A stretch of DNA of 64,000 bases, taken from Macrosoma leucophasiata (Eukaryota; Arthropoda; Insecta; Lepidoptera; Hedylidae). The translations under genes and the position numbers were made by a program. Under the pieces are notes generated by a model. That model saw only the letters and a list, made by a program, of their open reading frames with translations, ran no database searches and was not told where the DNA came from. Within the stretch, counting starts at the first letter, position 1. Every line of letters starts with the position of its first letter. The stretch is taken from assembly GCA_036365455.1 (NCBI GenBank), contig JAWQUS010000008.1, positions 19,265,501 through 19,329,500 of the forward strand, given 5' to 3'. This document shows, piece by piece, positions 31,564 to 41,580 of this stretch.

Positions 31564-32486
31564 TGTCATTTACTCAGAATCGAAGCTTCCATCCAAAATT
31601 CTGACAAATTGGAATAGAGATGAGCCCGTGGCAACTTCTTGAAAATATTTTTTGGCTGCTCAGACAGCTATATAGACGCTATATAGATAGCTCAGATTTG
31701 GTGGAGATACACAACAGGGTGCAGACATTCCTCATATCGTAACCTGACGCGCTCACTAAATGTTAAAATCTCTTTTCCGCCTAATTCTAGGTATAACAGA
31801 AAGGTTTTTTTTTTATAATCACAGTGTAAGTCTACATTAGGTATATAAGTTGCATTCCACAGATTTACATTTTAGGTCTCATTGATCAGTCAGTGTCATT
31901 GATATAACTTTTTATATTTTCATTCTTTAAATAAATATTTTACAAAGCAACTGACCCGCAAACATTATGAGAGGTATAACAAATATCTTAAAATACAACC
32001 AAGCGAACTGTCTGTAACAGGCACAGTACGATCTATTAAATGTTATATTCGTTTTTCAAATCGTTTATAGCTTCATACATATCGATAGCAGTCGCTTTTT
32101 ACTCGTGGCAGAGTTTTATGGCTTGAGGATGTGTAAACCAGCGCATACAAAATCTTTCTTTCGTTGTAATGCTAATGATTAATTAGTTGAAAAATATAAA
32201 ATTGGAGCATTGTCAGGAATAAGGATGATGACTAGGTATGAAGTCACTACTTTGTATCATAACACATGAAAGCGATTTGCAAATGAGATATAAAGAAACG
32301 AAAATTATTAAAATTCGAGTTGAATCGTATGAGATAGAAGAACTTAAAAGTGATGAAAATTCGAGAACAAAAAGTTAATTTTAAAATAAAAATAATATCA
32401 CTTTTACATTCTTCATACGATATCCAACAATTTTTTTATAAGAAATGTTATATAAAAACGCAGTATTGATGAAGATATTTTAAAGT
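31564..32486. other. Unassigned DNA
   Basis: No gene or named repeat. AT-rich with frequent stops. Confidence 0.4.
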
Positions 32487-33204
32487 GTGCGTTCCACTAA
32501 GCGTTCACAACGATCAAAACGCTCCTTTAGTCGTTCCACATGACGACCGCAGTCGTTGTGGTCGCGGCGTAAACGTCACTCATGACGTCATGAATTACGC
32601 TCACGCGAAGCTCACGACGACCCATCTAAAAAGGTGGGTCGAAGTGATCATTGAGAAAATTAGCGGCATTTTCAAAAGTCAAAACATAAAAAATGGCGAC
32701 CGTAAAGCTTACGTTATTTCATGCCGAAAAAGATATATTAGTAGAAGTGAATGTTTCTGCAGCGGATGCTCAACGTGCCTCCACAGGTAAATATAATTAT
32801 GTAAAACAAGTTTAGAAAAATTAATTGTAGTTTATAATTAATATACATGTATACCAAACATCCAAGTGCCGCCGCAAAAGACATTTTAATTACATTTGAA
32901 CATAAATTAATTAAATACACCACTGTTATTAAATATCAAAAAATTAAATTATAAATTTTTTCAATATAAATCGATTTAAACGATAATTAATTAAGTTTAT
33001 TTTCAAGGCTTACAGATTATAACCGAACCTCTTAAATCTTTTGCATTTTTTTTATTAACTCGCCATTTGTATTATTGACCTTTACGCTCAAAACACTCTA
33101 TAATCCATTCCACTTGAGTTTACGACAGTAACGCTCACAAGCAAGTGGAACGGGAAAAACTGCGGTCGTGAGCGTGATCGTTGTGAACGCTTAGTGGAAC
33201 GCAC
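32487..33204. mobile_element. TIR element, 718 bp, GTGCGTTCCACTAAGCG ends
   Basis: Left GTGCGTTCCACTAAGCGTTC (continuing ACAACGATCA) and right TGATCGTTGT, GAACGCTTAGTGGAACGCAC are perfect inverted repeats of 30 bp. A second inner match (GACCGCAG/CTGCGGTC) exists on both sides. Target duplication not resolved; perhaps AAA. Perfect 30-bp ends imply recent activity. It contains a candidate exon at 32693-32786. Confidence 0.8.
32693..32786 (+). CDS. Candidate first coding exon inside the TIR element
   Basis: An ATG after AAAACATAAAA opens a frame reading MATVKLTLFHAEKDILV then EVNVSAADAQRASTG. It is followed at base 94 by a good donor (CAG then GTAAAT). The residue mix looks coding (balanced, lysine/valine-rich) and stands out from the AT-rich DNA nearby. 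No acceptor exon is recognised in the remaining 420 bp of the element, so it would be a stranded exon. It may be a remnant of the element's own gene (PIF/Harbinger-like autonomous parent) or a captured host exon. Chance cannot be excluded. Confidence 0.3.
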
Positions 33205-33921
33205 CAAAAATGTTTTGATTCCACCATACAATTCACAAGTTTTAGCTCTAACGTGACGTCATAATAGAGCGACATTTTATATGAGCTGTTTTGAGTCGTT
33301 TCACAACTCGCAACGTTTTGAATCGTTATATCTTTAAAATTATTAGCTATTGAACAGACGTTTCAATGACAATATTATTATTTATTTATTTTTCCTATAC
33401 TTTTTGTAATTACAATAAAAAAAACTTGTCATCATACCTATTGCAATACCCCATTTAGTTAATTCATTCAGTTTGTTATATAAACAGGGTTTTTTTTGCT
33501 CTTGTTTTGTCTTAATAAATCTCCATTTCAAGTTCAATTCACAGTGCAGTCATAACTGAGAAAAACTTCGCTTCAATACAAAGTCAGTATGGCTTTATTC
33601 TACATAAAAGGAGATGTTGTAATGTATGGGCCTCCGGCCATGTATTGTGCACAATATCATTAACAGGCAAAATCAATATAAAAACGTTTTTTACTGCATA
33701 CATTAACTTTTTTAGCTTTGTTTGCAGTTACGAAACATTATTTGCAGTTAGAATTGCAACTCATAACCAACATGGCGAATATGGCGGGCGTCATTTTGAC
33801 AAATTACACTAATCATTATATTGATAATGATAAAATCGTTTGAATTCAATGTGGTTGTAACTCTAAAATATGTTCTTTAATAAATTAATTGTATTTTTCG
33901 GATTCTTCTTTAATTTACCCT
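33205..33921. other. Unassigned, with a possible LINE-D scrap
   Basis: 33535-33585 (TTCACAGTGCAGTCATAACTG, AGAAAAACTTCGCTTC) resembles the reverse 3' UTR of LINE family D. Nothing else is recognised. Confidence 0.35.
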
Positions 33922-34754
33922 AATCAAACAAAATGCCACCAACTTTATTCAATATACGTTAGAAATATACCAAGAAAATGAAATAAAATAAGAGCACCAT
34001 ACTCCTCTTTCAAGGTTCCCGCCAAAACTCCTTTTAAAACATTTACCTACAAATACTGACAAGGGGAGGAGCACGATCTTGGGATTTTATTTTGGAATAA
34101 GACTTCGAATAACAATTTTACTCCATTATGGTATTCACCCGGTAGTAACGAGCAACGCTCTGGAAAAAATTACGTTTAAAAAAGCTTATTTATCAGAATT
34201 GTTCGTCTTTTTGGCTAAATATCCTAGCCATTTATAATAGGTGAAACCTATTATAAATGGCTACTAACTAACAACTTACTTCTTACATAAGAAAAAGCGA
34301 AAACGTTAATATTCGGTGATAATACTATTCTTTAATATTTTAAGTTAAGATTTTACCTAATATTAAGTTATCATAAGTTACGTTAACGTTTATTATACTA
34401 TTACAAAAATATCGGTTTCATAATATTAAGTTTCACAGTAGCTCCATTCTTGCTAAGCTGTATAAAGGAATTAAAAACAATCCATAAGCCTAACGAAGTC
34501 TAGCGAACAGCGCTCCGAACTTTTCCTGTCCTAGCCACGAACGAGGCAAATGTAATTTAAGTTCCACCGTCATCCGACAGATGGCATTAGTATTATTTGC
34601 TAGAGGGTTGAAAACGGTTTCATTAAAATACAATATGAGTTTTTTTTGGCGGGAAGCTTGAAGGATGCGTGTGGTGCTCTTATTTTATTTCATTTTCTTG
34701 GTTTGATTTGGTTTTTGAGTTATATAAAATAAAGTTGGTGGCATTTTGTTTGAT
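33922..34754. mobile_element. Long-TIR element, about 830 bp
   Basis: Left ATCAAACAAAATGCCACCAA and right TTGGTGGCATTTTGTTTGAT are perfect inverted ends. Inverted similarity continues inward for roughly 100 bp: ACCAAGAAAATGAAATAAAA/TTTTATTTCATTTTCTTGGT, TAAGAGCACCA/TGGTGCTCTTA, CCCGCCAAAA/TTTTTTGGCGGG. The centre holds a 17-bp-arm hairpin (34225-34263) and no coding frame. Such long inverted arms are typical of foldback-like or MULE/hAT-derived MITEs; the superfamily is not determined. Confidence 0.75.
34225..34263. repeat. Perfect 17-bp-arm hairpin
   Basis: TAGCCATTTATAATAGG, loop TGAAA, then the exact reverse complement, near the centre of the long-TIR element. Confidence 0.85.
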
Positions 34755-35477
34755 ACAGGCTTATTACAGTGCTCGTGTATAGTGAAATAGAATAACAAAG
34801 CGAAAACACGTTCTTTCGGGTTGCCTCCAAAACTTCATTGTAAATGTTCTGGTAAAGTAGCCATCGCTTTACTCGAATTACTGTGACTGACTGACGGACT
34901 GATAAATTGACTCACTGACTCTGACTTTTACGCTGCTTATTACAAATACGAAATATCGTTTTACTTGACACTAGTAATATGCATAACAAGCGCTAAATTA
35001 AAAAAAAATACATTGTGTTACCAGTACAACATTTCCACTTCTAAAAACATTAGGATATTGTTGTAGTTGTTCTATCTTTTTTTTAAATACTAGCTTTCAG
35101 CATGCAGCTTCATCTGTAAAAACTACTTGATTTGTCAATTATTCTTTAAAACCCTAAAACATTCCGTATTTTCTGCTTTTTTAACCGTACGTTACATGTT
35201 ACCAGAGCCTCTATATTTGTTCGGTTATCGTTCATTTAATAAACTCGCTGGAGGCGAGGAATATGCACTGATTTTGAAATACAACGTTAACACGAGAGAC
35301 AGGATTACATGCGTCGGATAGTTAATTGGATCAGCTGTGGAAGCTGAAACTAGATAAACGTTGATCGAAGTTTAGACGGTGAAAATGAACAGAATGTTCG
35401 TTTAATATCCGTAAAGTTAACGGTAATATATTTTTGTTCTCGTAGGATGATACAACTTACATTTATAATAACATTTT
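34755..35477. other. Unassigned spacer
   Basis: 34890-34975 repeats the block at 30430-30500 (GACTGACTGACGG, TACGAAATATCGTTTTACTT). No gene is seen. Confidence 0.35.
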
Positions 35478-35523
35478 TACTGGTGCCAGAGCTCTACTGA
35501 CGGATCTCGCTGGCGTAGGCGCA
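35478..35523 (+). repeat. SINE-A 5' scrap
   Basis: TTTTTACTGGTGCCAGAGCTC, TGACGGATCTCGCTGGCGTAG: only the first 46 bases remain, cut off at the hairpin that follows. Confidence 0.55.
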
Positions 35524-35530
35524 TGGGTTA

Positions 35531-35577
35531 TGGGGCGTTTCGGTCCGCTCGTGTTTCGTCCCGCGGACCGAAACGCC
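35531..35577. repeat. GGCGTTTCGGTCC hairpin, left
   Basis: GGCGTTTCGGTCCGC and GCGGACCGAAACGCC are inverted around a 13-base loop ending TTTCGTCC. A related pair lies 2.4 kb away at 37858-37975. Confidence 0.75.
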
Positions 35578-35929
35578 TATAAGCATTTTATTCATGGGGA
35601 TATTCGGCCCACAAATGGAAACTGGACCAAATCACCCAAGAATTCTTCTTAAATTCGGTCCAATTATATTGTCATGTACAGTCGAATACAAAAAAAATAC
35701 TTTCGTTCACCAATCATTTGAGTTTTTTTAAGTGATTTTTTAAAACTTTGTGTGTGTACACACTGTGTATTACACTGTGTGTGTAATATATTTAATTTGA
35801 TTTATTTGTTTAAGTTTATTTTGTGTAGGTAATTATAAATAAGTATAAATTTTAATATAATACATTGCATTTTATTTATTCCTCAATTTTTTGTAACCAA
35901 CTGTACATAAATCTTTCAAAACAGGTATG

Positions 35930-36090
35930 CCTATGAAAGAAAGAAAGAAAAGAAAGAAAACATTTATTTGGAGAGCACAGTCGATGGCACAGAGACATGA
36001 CAATACAAATTGCCAGACGATTGGTACACAGGTACAATTAAACAAAAAGCAAAAAAAAATAACAATTAAAAAAAAAAAGAGATTAAGTCT
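35930..36090 (-). repeat. LINE-type 3' end with (CTTT)n tail, reverse
   Basis: GAAAGAAAGAAAGAAAAGAAAG followed by ATTTATTTGGAGAGCAC reads in reverse as an AAATAAAT signal then CTTTC repeats. The adjoining CAGTCGATGGCACAGAGACAT and TGCCAGACGATTGGTACACAG belong to its 3' UTR. The plus-strand open frame here is Lys/Arg-rich low complexity only. Confidence 0.5.
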
Positions 36091-36424
36091 CACGGCTGGT
36101 CCAAATGGGAGCCCAGATCAGCTTCATGTCAAGTCGATAACATCAATCGACTAGACGCTGATTTTCATCTGGGACCCTGGTGTTTCACGGATGTCATGCA
36201 GATCAAACAAATTAAATTAATAATGGTTAACAATATATAACATATTTTATCAGGAAAAATAATATAGCGTATTTACGATAATTATACATATATTATATTC
36301 TTATTATACCATACATAAAAATAAATGTTTACAATGAATATTTTTTACATAATATACATAAACTACGTATATGAACCGATAGCGTTAAAATATAGTAAAC
36401 ATATTATTATACACCTCTCGTCAG

Positions 36425-37065
36425 CACGGGGTCCAATTTGAACCCCGGACCTTTGTCAGGCTTGCGCGGGGACATGGGAAGTCCAACACGTAGAGGCCCT
36501 TTCGAGAATTTTGATCTACTTTGTAATGGGTTATATTCGGCGGGACCTCTCTCTGACTGCATCAATAGTTAATACAGGCACAGACAGACCCCGCAGAATA
36601 TAATGGGACTATTGTAGTGATCCGCCATACTTTGGGCTATGTGGGTGAACTGGGGGGACTAGCTGGCTGGGCCTATGGAGTGAGATCCGGCACCAGCCTA
36701 TATTAAACATCTCACATTATCGAATCCTACTGTAGGCAGGTGGTGACTCGCCTCTCCTTGGTGGGCCCCCCAAACAGCCAACCCGATGGTCGACGGGGGG
36801 CAACACTGTTGAGAGAGGCTGGGGGTGTCGAGAGGTGTGGCCCCGGTTTCACCATCACGAGCGAGGAATCTCGAGCTCGGAGCGGGTTTCCCCGCTATTA
36901 AGCCTTTAGACACTTCCACCCCCGAGTGTATGGATGGCTCTTGCAGAAATTTGACAACAGCCTATTATCTAAATTTCTGCAAATGCCATACCTCTAGCGC
37001 CCCACTCTGACCGGCCAATGAAGGCAAGCCAGAGGTGAGAGACCTGATGCTCTGTCCGGCCGGCC
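36425..37065 (+). repeat. GC-rich repeat, possible LINE 5' region
   Basis: Markedly GC-rich against its surroundings. 36428-36540 (GGACCTTTGTCAGGCTTGCG, GGGGACATGGGAAGTCCAAC, ACGTAGAGGCCC, TTTGTAATGGGTTATATTC) recurs at 59745-59870. Further in, 36825-37010 is open and reads ARNLELGAGFPAIKPLDT then STPECMDGSCRNL, which I recall as similar to 5' or N-terminal sequence of lepidopteran LINEs, perhaps the RLE type found at 4.3 kb. Not proven. Confidence 0.4.
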
Positions 37066-37610
37066 CTTATTATACATATTATTACATACCGAGTTAATAA
37101 TTAATATTTAATTCATAACGACATAGCGTGGTGCGTCGGTAAAATGAAAAGAGTGGGAGGCTCGATAAAACGACAAGTGACGTCATAGTCGAGTACGTCG
37201 ATAAAGTGGCTACAGCTGAGCAGGAGGCCCGATAACGGTGATCGAGAGCGATCGAACGGAATTCCTACCTGCGTGTTGTCATGTAAGGCGTCAAAAAAAA
37301 AAATACAGATGTCTTATAATATTATTATGTACGATTGTAACATTTTAATTCTAATCAGTATACAAGTCATCATTTCAAAAATATACAAGTTGTGTAGAAC
37401 TTTATTAGACGTGACAATTGTAACAACTTATTATCATATACCAATTAAGAAATCGGTAAGGTAGGTACTAGACATAATATTAAATGATTGTTGCTGTTGT
37501 TTATAAATTAATATGAATGTTTATTTCAGTGCAAGTAAATGATTGATATGAGGAGAAAAAAATAAATAATATTATTATATTAATGCAATAAACATAAAAT
37601 TACATTAAAT
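37066..37610. other. Unassigned DNA
   Basis: A GC-balanced patch at 37125-37270 (GCGTGGTGCGTCGGTAAAA, GTGACGTCATAGTCGAGTACG, GGTGATCGAGAGCGATCGAAC) has no match elsewhere in the window. No exon is recognised. Confidence 0.35.
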
Positions 37611-37697
37611 ATGGCGGATAGCAAACGGAGACAAAGGATATACAATTTTGCCAAGGCGTCGAATGAAGAGCAAGGAGACGAGGCCCATCACATGTAG
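37611..37697 (+). CDS. Small open frame, 28 residues
   Basis: ATG in an AAAT-ATGG context, reading MADSKRRQRIYNFAKASNEE then QGDEAHHM and TAG. An acceptor-like TTTATTTCAG lies 100 bp upstream at 37508. Basic N-terminal half, acidic C-terminal half. Not recognised. It could be a coding exon end, a small peptide, or chance. Confidence 0.15.
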   Translation: MADSKRRQRIYNFAKASNEEQGDEAHHM

Positions 37698-37777
37698 GCT
37701 ACACACTAGAAGTGAGTAACAATTAGGTACATAGGTATATTCTGATATTTCTGAAATGTATCTCTTTCGATCTAGGT

Positions 37778-37855
37778 TGTCTGGCAGAGATCGCTTTTAG
37801 CGATAAGACCGCCTATTGTGCTTTTTACTTAAGTGCTATTGTTTCTGTATTTTCA
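37778..37855 (+). repeat. LINE 3' UTR hairpin fragment
   Basis: GTCTGGCAGAGATCGCTTTT, AGCGATAAGACCGCCTATTG and TTGTTTCTGTATTTTC correspond to the 3' UTR of the LINE at 43146-45269 (in reverse there: GGCAGAAATCGCT/AGCGATAAGGCCGCC). The GCAGAGATCGCT/AGCGATAAGACCGCC stem is kept. Confidence 0.6.
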
Positions 37856-37857
37856 TA

Positions 37858-37975
37858 TCGGGACGAATCGCCCTATAATGATAAAAATGTAAGGTGATTC
37901 GTCCCGCGGACCGAAAAGACCCACTCAGATGGCATTGTTAGGCGTTTCGGTCCCCGGACCGAAACGCCTAACATA
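37858..37975. repeat. GGCGTTTCGGTCC hairpins, right
   Basis: Two adjacent palindromes: GGGACGAATCGCC with GGTGATTCGTCCC (37860-37906), and TTAGGCGTTTCGGTCC, CC, GGACCGAAACGCCTAA (37940-37973, perfect 16-bp arms). The core TTCGTCCCGCGGACCGAAA is also present at 35549-35567. Confidence 0.75.
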
Positions 37976-38273
37976 ATGGAAGTAACTATTAATGGAACTA
38001 ACTAAATATGGAAGTAACTTTTCTCATCAGAAATCCAAATGACGTGACGGGCTGATCCTTGCCAGGCAATGGTTATTGTACTTAGCATATTATGACTCAT
38101 CCCTACAAAATTTTCTAGGCTTACAGGCGTTCCAATACTCGAAGGGTAGACTAGCTAGGGATAGCTGTTGGACCAGTATTTATTTAGGTTATTTAAGTAT
38201 TCTTACATTAAATTTTAAGAGGAGGAAAGTTCTTCTCAGGTGAGCGGGAATTCTTTTCCTTTTCTGAACGGCA

Positions 38274-38559
38274 TTTTTTTTTATGTTTTGGAAGTGGCAA
38301 ACAAGCATGCAATTTTCATTGATGTTAAGTGATGACTGCAGCCTATAGACACCCACACAGAGACCGAGTTCAAATGCAGATGTGTTACCACTCTTGAGGC
38401 CGAAGGTGTTATGCCTCTGTGCCGGAAATTACAGGGTCGTACATTACCACCTGACCGGAACACGATAGTGCTGAACACTAGCATTTAGCGGCAAGTATAT
38501 TAGGTAATGCGGTGGAGCCTACGCCCGCGAGCTCCGTCACTGGAGCTCTACCACCAGTA
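38274..38559 (-). mobile_element. SINE-A, full length, reverse
   Basis: T-run, GGAAGTGGCAAACAAGCATGC, full body, to CTACCACCAGT followed by AAAAAA. A possible short duplication GCAT brackets it (38271 and 38565). Confidence 0.8.
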
Positions 38560-38867
38560 AAAAAGCATGCTTTTTGTCACCATCATATAAATACGTACTA
38601 TGTAACTCCAACCAATACAAGTACCTACATAATTGCTTTCCGTTTCAGTTACGCGGAAAATACAAAAACATGAGTGCGTGGTACAATTTTAATTCCGACA
38701 GTTCTGTTTTAATTAAAACACCGCTCGCACTGCACGTCATATGGTAGATTTTTTAAATAGACTTTTTTTACGGTTCTGTAGTCAACTGTAGTAGCAAAAT
38801 AGAAGCATTATTATTTCATCCTGCCAATCCGTTACTCAGTATGTCAGCCGCACTCATTTTACTGCAG
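38560..38867. other. Unassigned spacer
   Basis: No gene or repeat landmark is seen. Confidence 0.35.
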
Positions 38868-38950
38868 ATTACGATCATGCGGTGGTGCCTACTCCTGCAT
38901 GTTATTATGTACTGCTGTTAACAGAATGGTGATTGGAGCTCTATCATCGG
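38868..38950 (-). repeat. SINE-A 5' fragment, diverged
   Basis: ATCATGCGGTGGTGCCTACTCC and TTGGAGCTCTATCATCGGTA in reverse, with an altered centre. Confidence 0.45.
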
Positions 38951-38974
38951 TATTTCTTTTGAATAAGTATATAT

Positions 38975-39312
38975 ATGAAGCGCGCATGGCCCCGCGGCTG
39001 GTGCAGATCGGAAGCGATCTACTCGGTTACGCGATACAGCCGCGGTTGGATGTGTGATGGGTGACCGTTAATAGCAAATTAAAATGCGCGTTTTCGTGCT
39101 TCGGTGGGCCGTCGGTCCCGGTTGCTATCGATACATAGCAGTCGTCAAACCTTGTCGGAGCCATTGAGAGCCGGTTTGAAAACATCCGACAGCGGGTTGG
39201 CCACTAACAAACCCGCATTGGAGCAGCGTGGTGGAGTAAGCTTCAGGCCTATTACCAAGAAGGGGAGTGACTCGTGCCCAGCAGTGGGACGTATCAAGGG
39301 TTGCCATTATTA
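38975..39312 (+). mobile_element. SINE-5S, full length
   Basis: Head: GCGCGCATGGCCCCGCGGC, GTGCAGATCGGAAGCGATCT, CTCGGTTACGCGATACAGCC, GATGTGTGATGGGTGACCGT. The last two blocks align with the 5S rRNA internal promoter region (GTTAAGC..., GATGGGTGACCGC). Body: TTTTCGTGCTTCGG, GTCGGTCCCGGTTGCTATCG, ACATCCGACAGCGGGTTGG. 3' end: GCAGCGTGGTGGAGTAAGC, CCCAGCAGTGGGACG, AAGGGTTGCCATTATT. The box A-like part is mutated here relative to the 59325 copy. Confidence 0.75.
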
Positions 39313-39321
39313 AGTTTATAT

Positions 39322-39385
39322 GTATATTAGGTAATGCGGTGGTGCCTACGCCCGCGAGCTCTGTCACTGGAGCTCTACCACCAGT
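39322..39385 (-). repeat. SINE-A 5' end fragment
   Basis: ATATTAGGTAATGCGGTGG, TGCCTACGCCCGCGAGC, CACTGGAGCTCTACCACCAG: only the first 64 bases, well preserved. The break is close to the end of the SINE-5S tail, so one event probably removed the rest. Confidence 0.65.
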
Positions 39386-40049
39386 AAAAATGTATTAACT
39401 TGTGTAACCAATAACTAGATATACCTAGTTGAAATGATAATCTAGAGTTGAATCACTCATTTCCACCTGTTAGGTTATATTAGGATCGAGATTGAAATAT
39501 TTTCATTCCCATCACGCACCACCCCTCCAATCGATATTATATCCACTGAAGACGTGCTAAGACGGAATTTAAATGTTATCAGACCTGGCGGTGCAAGGTT
39601 GTGGATGCACACTCATTAATGAGGGTGCAAAAATTATACTAGCATGAAACTTAATAACATGATTAGATATATATATTTTTTGAAAATAAGTAGTTTGATG
39701 AAACTTCAAAAGTGGTAGTATACGAAACGGGGGCGTCTTGTCTTACATAACTTTTCAACTCCTATCATCGAGGTAAGAAAATATTTTTCATACAATTTAA
39801 AATCACAATGATCATTGTTCACATAAAAATTAATAACTAAATATTAAAAACTATAATCATTGATATGCATAATATCACTTATTATACACTTAGTCCGTTA
39901 TTCATTAACGTACATTAGATACGTTTTAATCATAATGTTATGCTTTGTCTTTATCAGTCGCATTGTCAATTGCGTATGATAGAAAAAGACAAAGGATAGA
40001 TAAGCAACACTTTAGCTAAAATGCTTTTATGATTAGTTTTTACTAACAT
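39386..40049. other. Unassigned DNA
   Basis: No landmark. A short imperfect hairpin TGCACACTCATTAATGAGGGTGCA at 39606-39629. Confidence 0.35.
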
Positions 40050-40330
40050 GCCGCAGGGCGCGACTAGCCGTACATAATGCTGTACTTACTCCAACGCTTT
40101 TATATGGAAGCGAGAGCTGTGTATGCAGGAAAGAGCATGAAAGTAAGTTGATCGCGGTCGAGATGAGATCATTGCGCAAGATCTGCGGTGTATCACTCAC
40201 CGATCGCGTTCGTGATGAAGATGTAAGAAAGAGGCTTTGTGTGAAGTTTGGGAGTGTTGTAAACGCGAGAAAATCCGCAAGTTTAATTTCTACAATGCAT
40301 GAAGCTCGCGAATACCTACGAAAACGTTAA
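40050..40330 (+). pseudogene. RTE-type reverse transcriptase, C-terminal fragment
   Basis: From 40061 the frame reads RLAVHNAVLTPTLLYGSE, SCVCRKEHESKLIAVEMRSL, RKICGVSLTDRVRDEDV. The LLYGSE and EMRSLRRICGVSLADRVR-type stretches are characteristic of the region after the catalytic RT core in RTE-clade LINEs. No catalytic YADD is present, so only the thumb and following region survives. The frame stays open to 40330, but after KRLCVKFG the sequence belongs to another repeat (GGGAGTGTTGT.AACGCGAG). Confidence 0.7.
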
Positions 40331-40713
40331 ATACAAAAATATATTTTTTAAATATTTGCTTAACAAGTTCGACTGAACTTGTTGAGATTTGGTGGCAGAT
40401 AGATTTGGTAACGCGATGGTGCCTACGCCTTCGACTTCATACAATGTAACTCTTCCAAAAGTGAGAAATTATGAACTCAGTGCTCGCCCGCTTCACTTTT
40501 TTTTATCCAGGGGAAAATGCGTTTCGCATACCCGACTTTGGGGGGAGGGGTGGGTTATGTGGCACTCCGGACAAAGAAAAGACGTCCGTAAACCCACTAA
40601 AAAACCCTGGGTGCTCCGACGCATCCTGTTTAGCTGGAAAGCGACCGAAACGTCGGGTGTAAGAAGCTTGGGAGTGTTGTATGCGCGAGTAAATCCGCAA
40701 GTTTAATTTTTGT
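40246..40713. repeat. Direct repeat pair and GC-rich repeat
   Basis: GTTTGGGAGTGTTGTAAACG with AAATCCGCAAGTTTAATTT (40246-40293) and CTTGGGAGTGTTGTATGCG with AAATCCGCAAGTTTAATTT (40668-40713) form a direct pair 422 bp apart. Between them lie a SINE-A scrap (40400-40450) and a GC-rich block (40480-40665) ending GCGACCGAAACGTCGGGTG, a common arthropod repeat motif as I recall it. Confidence 0.5.
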
Positions 40714-41283
40714 ATTTGCGATTCCCTTACTAAATTCCGACGTTTGGCACTGGCTTGATATGAATTATTAAAAACACCACTGATGAAGTGGCACTTACTG
40801 ATATTAAGTCGATTAAATGAATTGCAAATAAGCCTACATATTGTCTTTATGTTACTGCAATTAAAAGAATCTAAACAAATCTGGCTTTTTGATTTGGGCG
40901 TATTAATGTTGGTTGGTCTTGATTATTGCATGCTTTTTCATAGTTTTTCGTTAATCAATTATTATTTTTAATTATTTTGATATGTAATAAGACTTTAAAT
41001 ACATTGGTGGAACATTTTGTTTGTGTACTTACTACCTTACCGTATCTTGTGTTTTATAAAAATTTTATATGTATGTATCTTTACGCCATATTATCATTTA
41101 ATTCTTAAAATCTAATTAATCACTTCATAGTACTTACCTACATGAAAAATATATTAGAGACGTAGGTACATTTTTGGGAACTGGCAAGCATTTATTTAGT
41201 TTTATATCAACTCTTATTCCCACTGATTTTATTTGTATTGAGTTTGGTTGCTTGATGACATTTTGATTACAATTTAGCTTACT
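40714..41283. other. Unassigned AT-rich DNA
   Basis: No gene or repeat landmark is seen. Confidence 0.4.
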
Positions 41284-41580
41284 TTTTTTTTTTTTTTTTT
41301 TTAATGTAATTGAAGTGGCAAACAAGCATGCAGTTCACATTGATGTTAAGTGATGACTGCAGCCTATAGACACCCACACAAAGACCAAGGTCAAAATGCA
41401 AATGCGTTACCACTCCTGAGGCCTAAGGTGTTATGCCTCTGTGCCGGAAATTACAGGGCCGTACATTACCACCTGACCGGAACACGATAGTGCTGAACAC
41501 TACCATTTAGCGGCAAGTAAATCAGGTAATGCGGTGGTGCCTACGCCCGCGAGCTCCGTCACTGGAGCTCTACCACCAGT
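41284..41580 (-). mobile_element. SINE-A, full length, reverse
   Basis: It begins with 19 T (the tail) and runs to CTACCACCAGT. Very well preserved, with all landmarks. One of the youngest copies by tail length. Confidence 0.85.

Noticed and set aside
35872..36154. Lys/Arg-rich and hydrophobic open frames on opposite strands
   Set aside because: They are translations of the GAAA/AAAG simple-repeat tail and A-runs of a LINE 3' end.
40389..40706. 105-codon frame near a DNA-repeat block
   Set aside because: It combines a SINE-A scrap and a GC-rich repeat; the frame changes identity across repeat borders, so it is not a gene.
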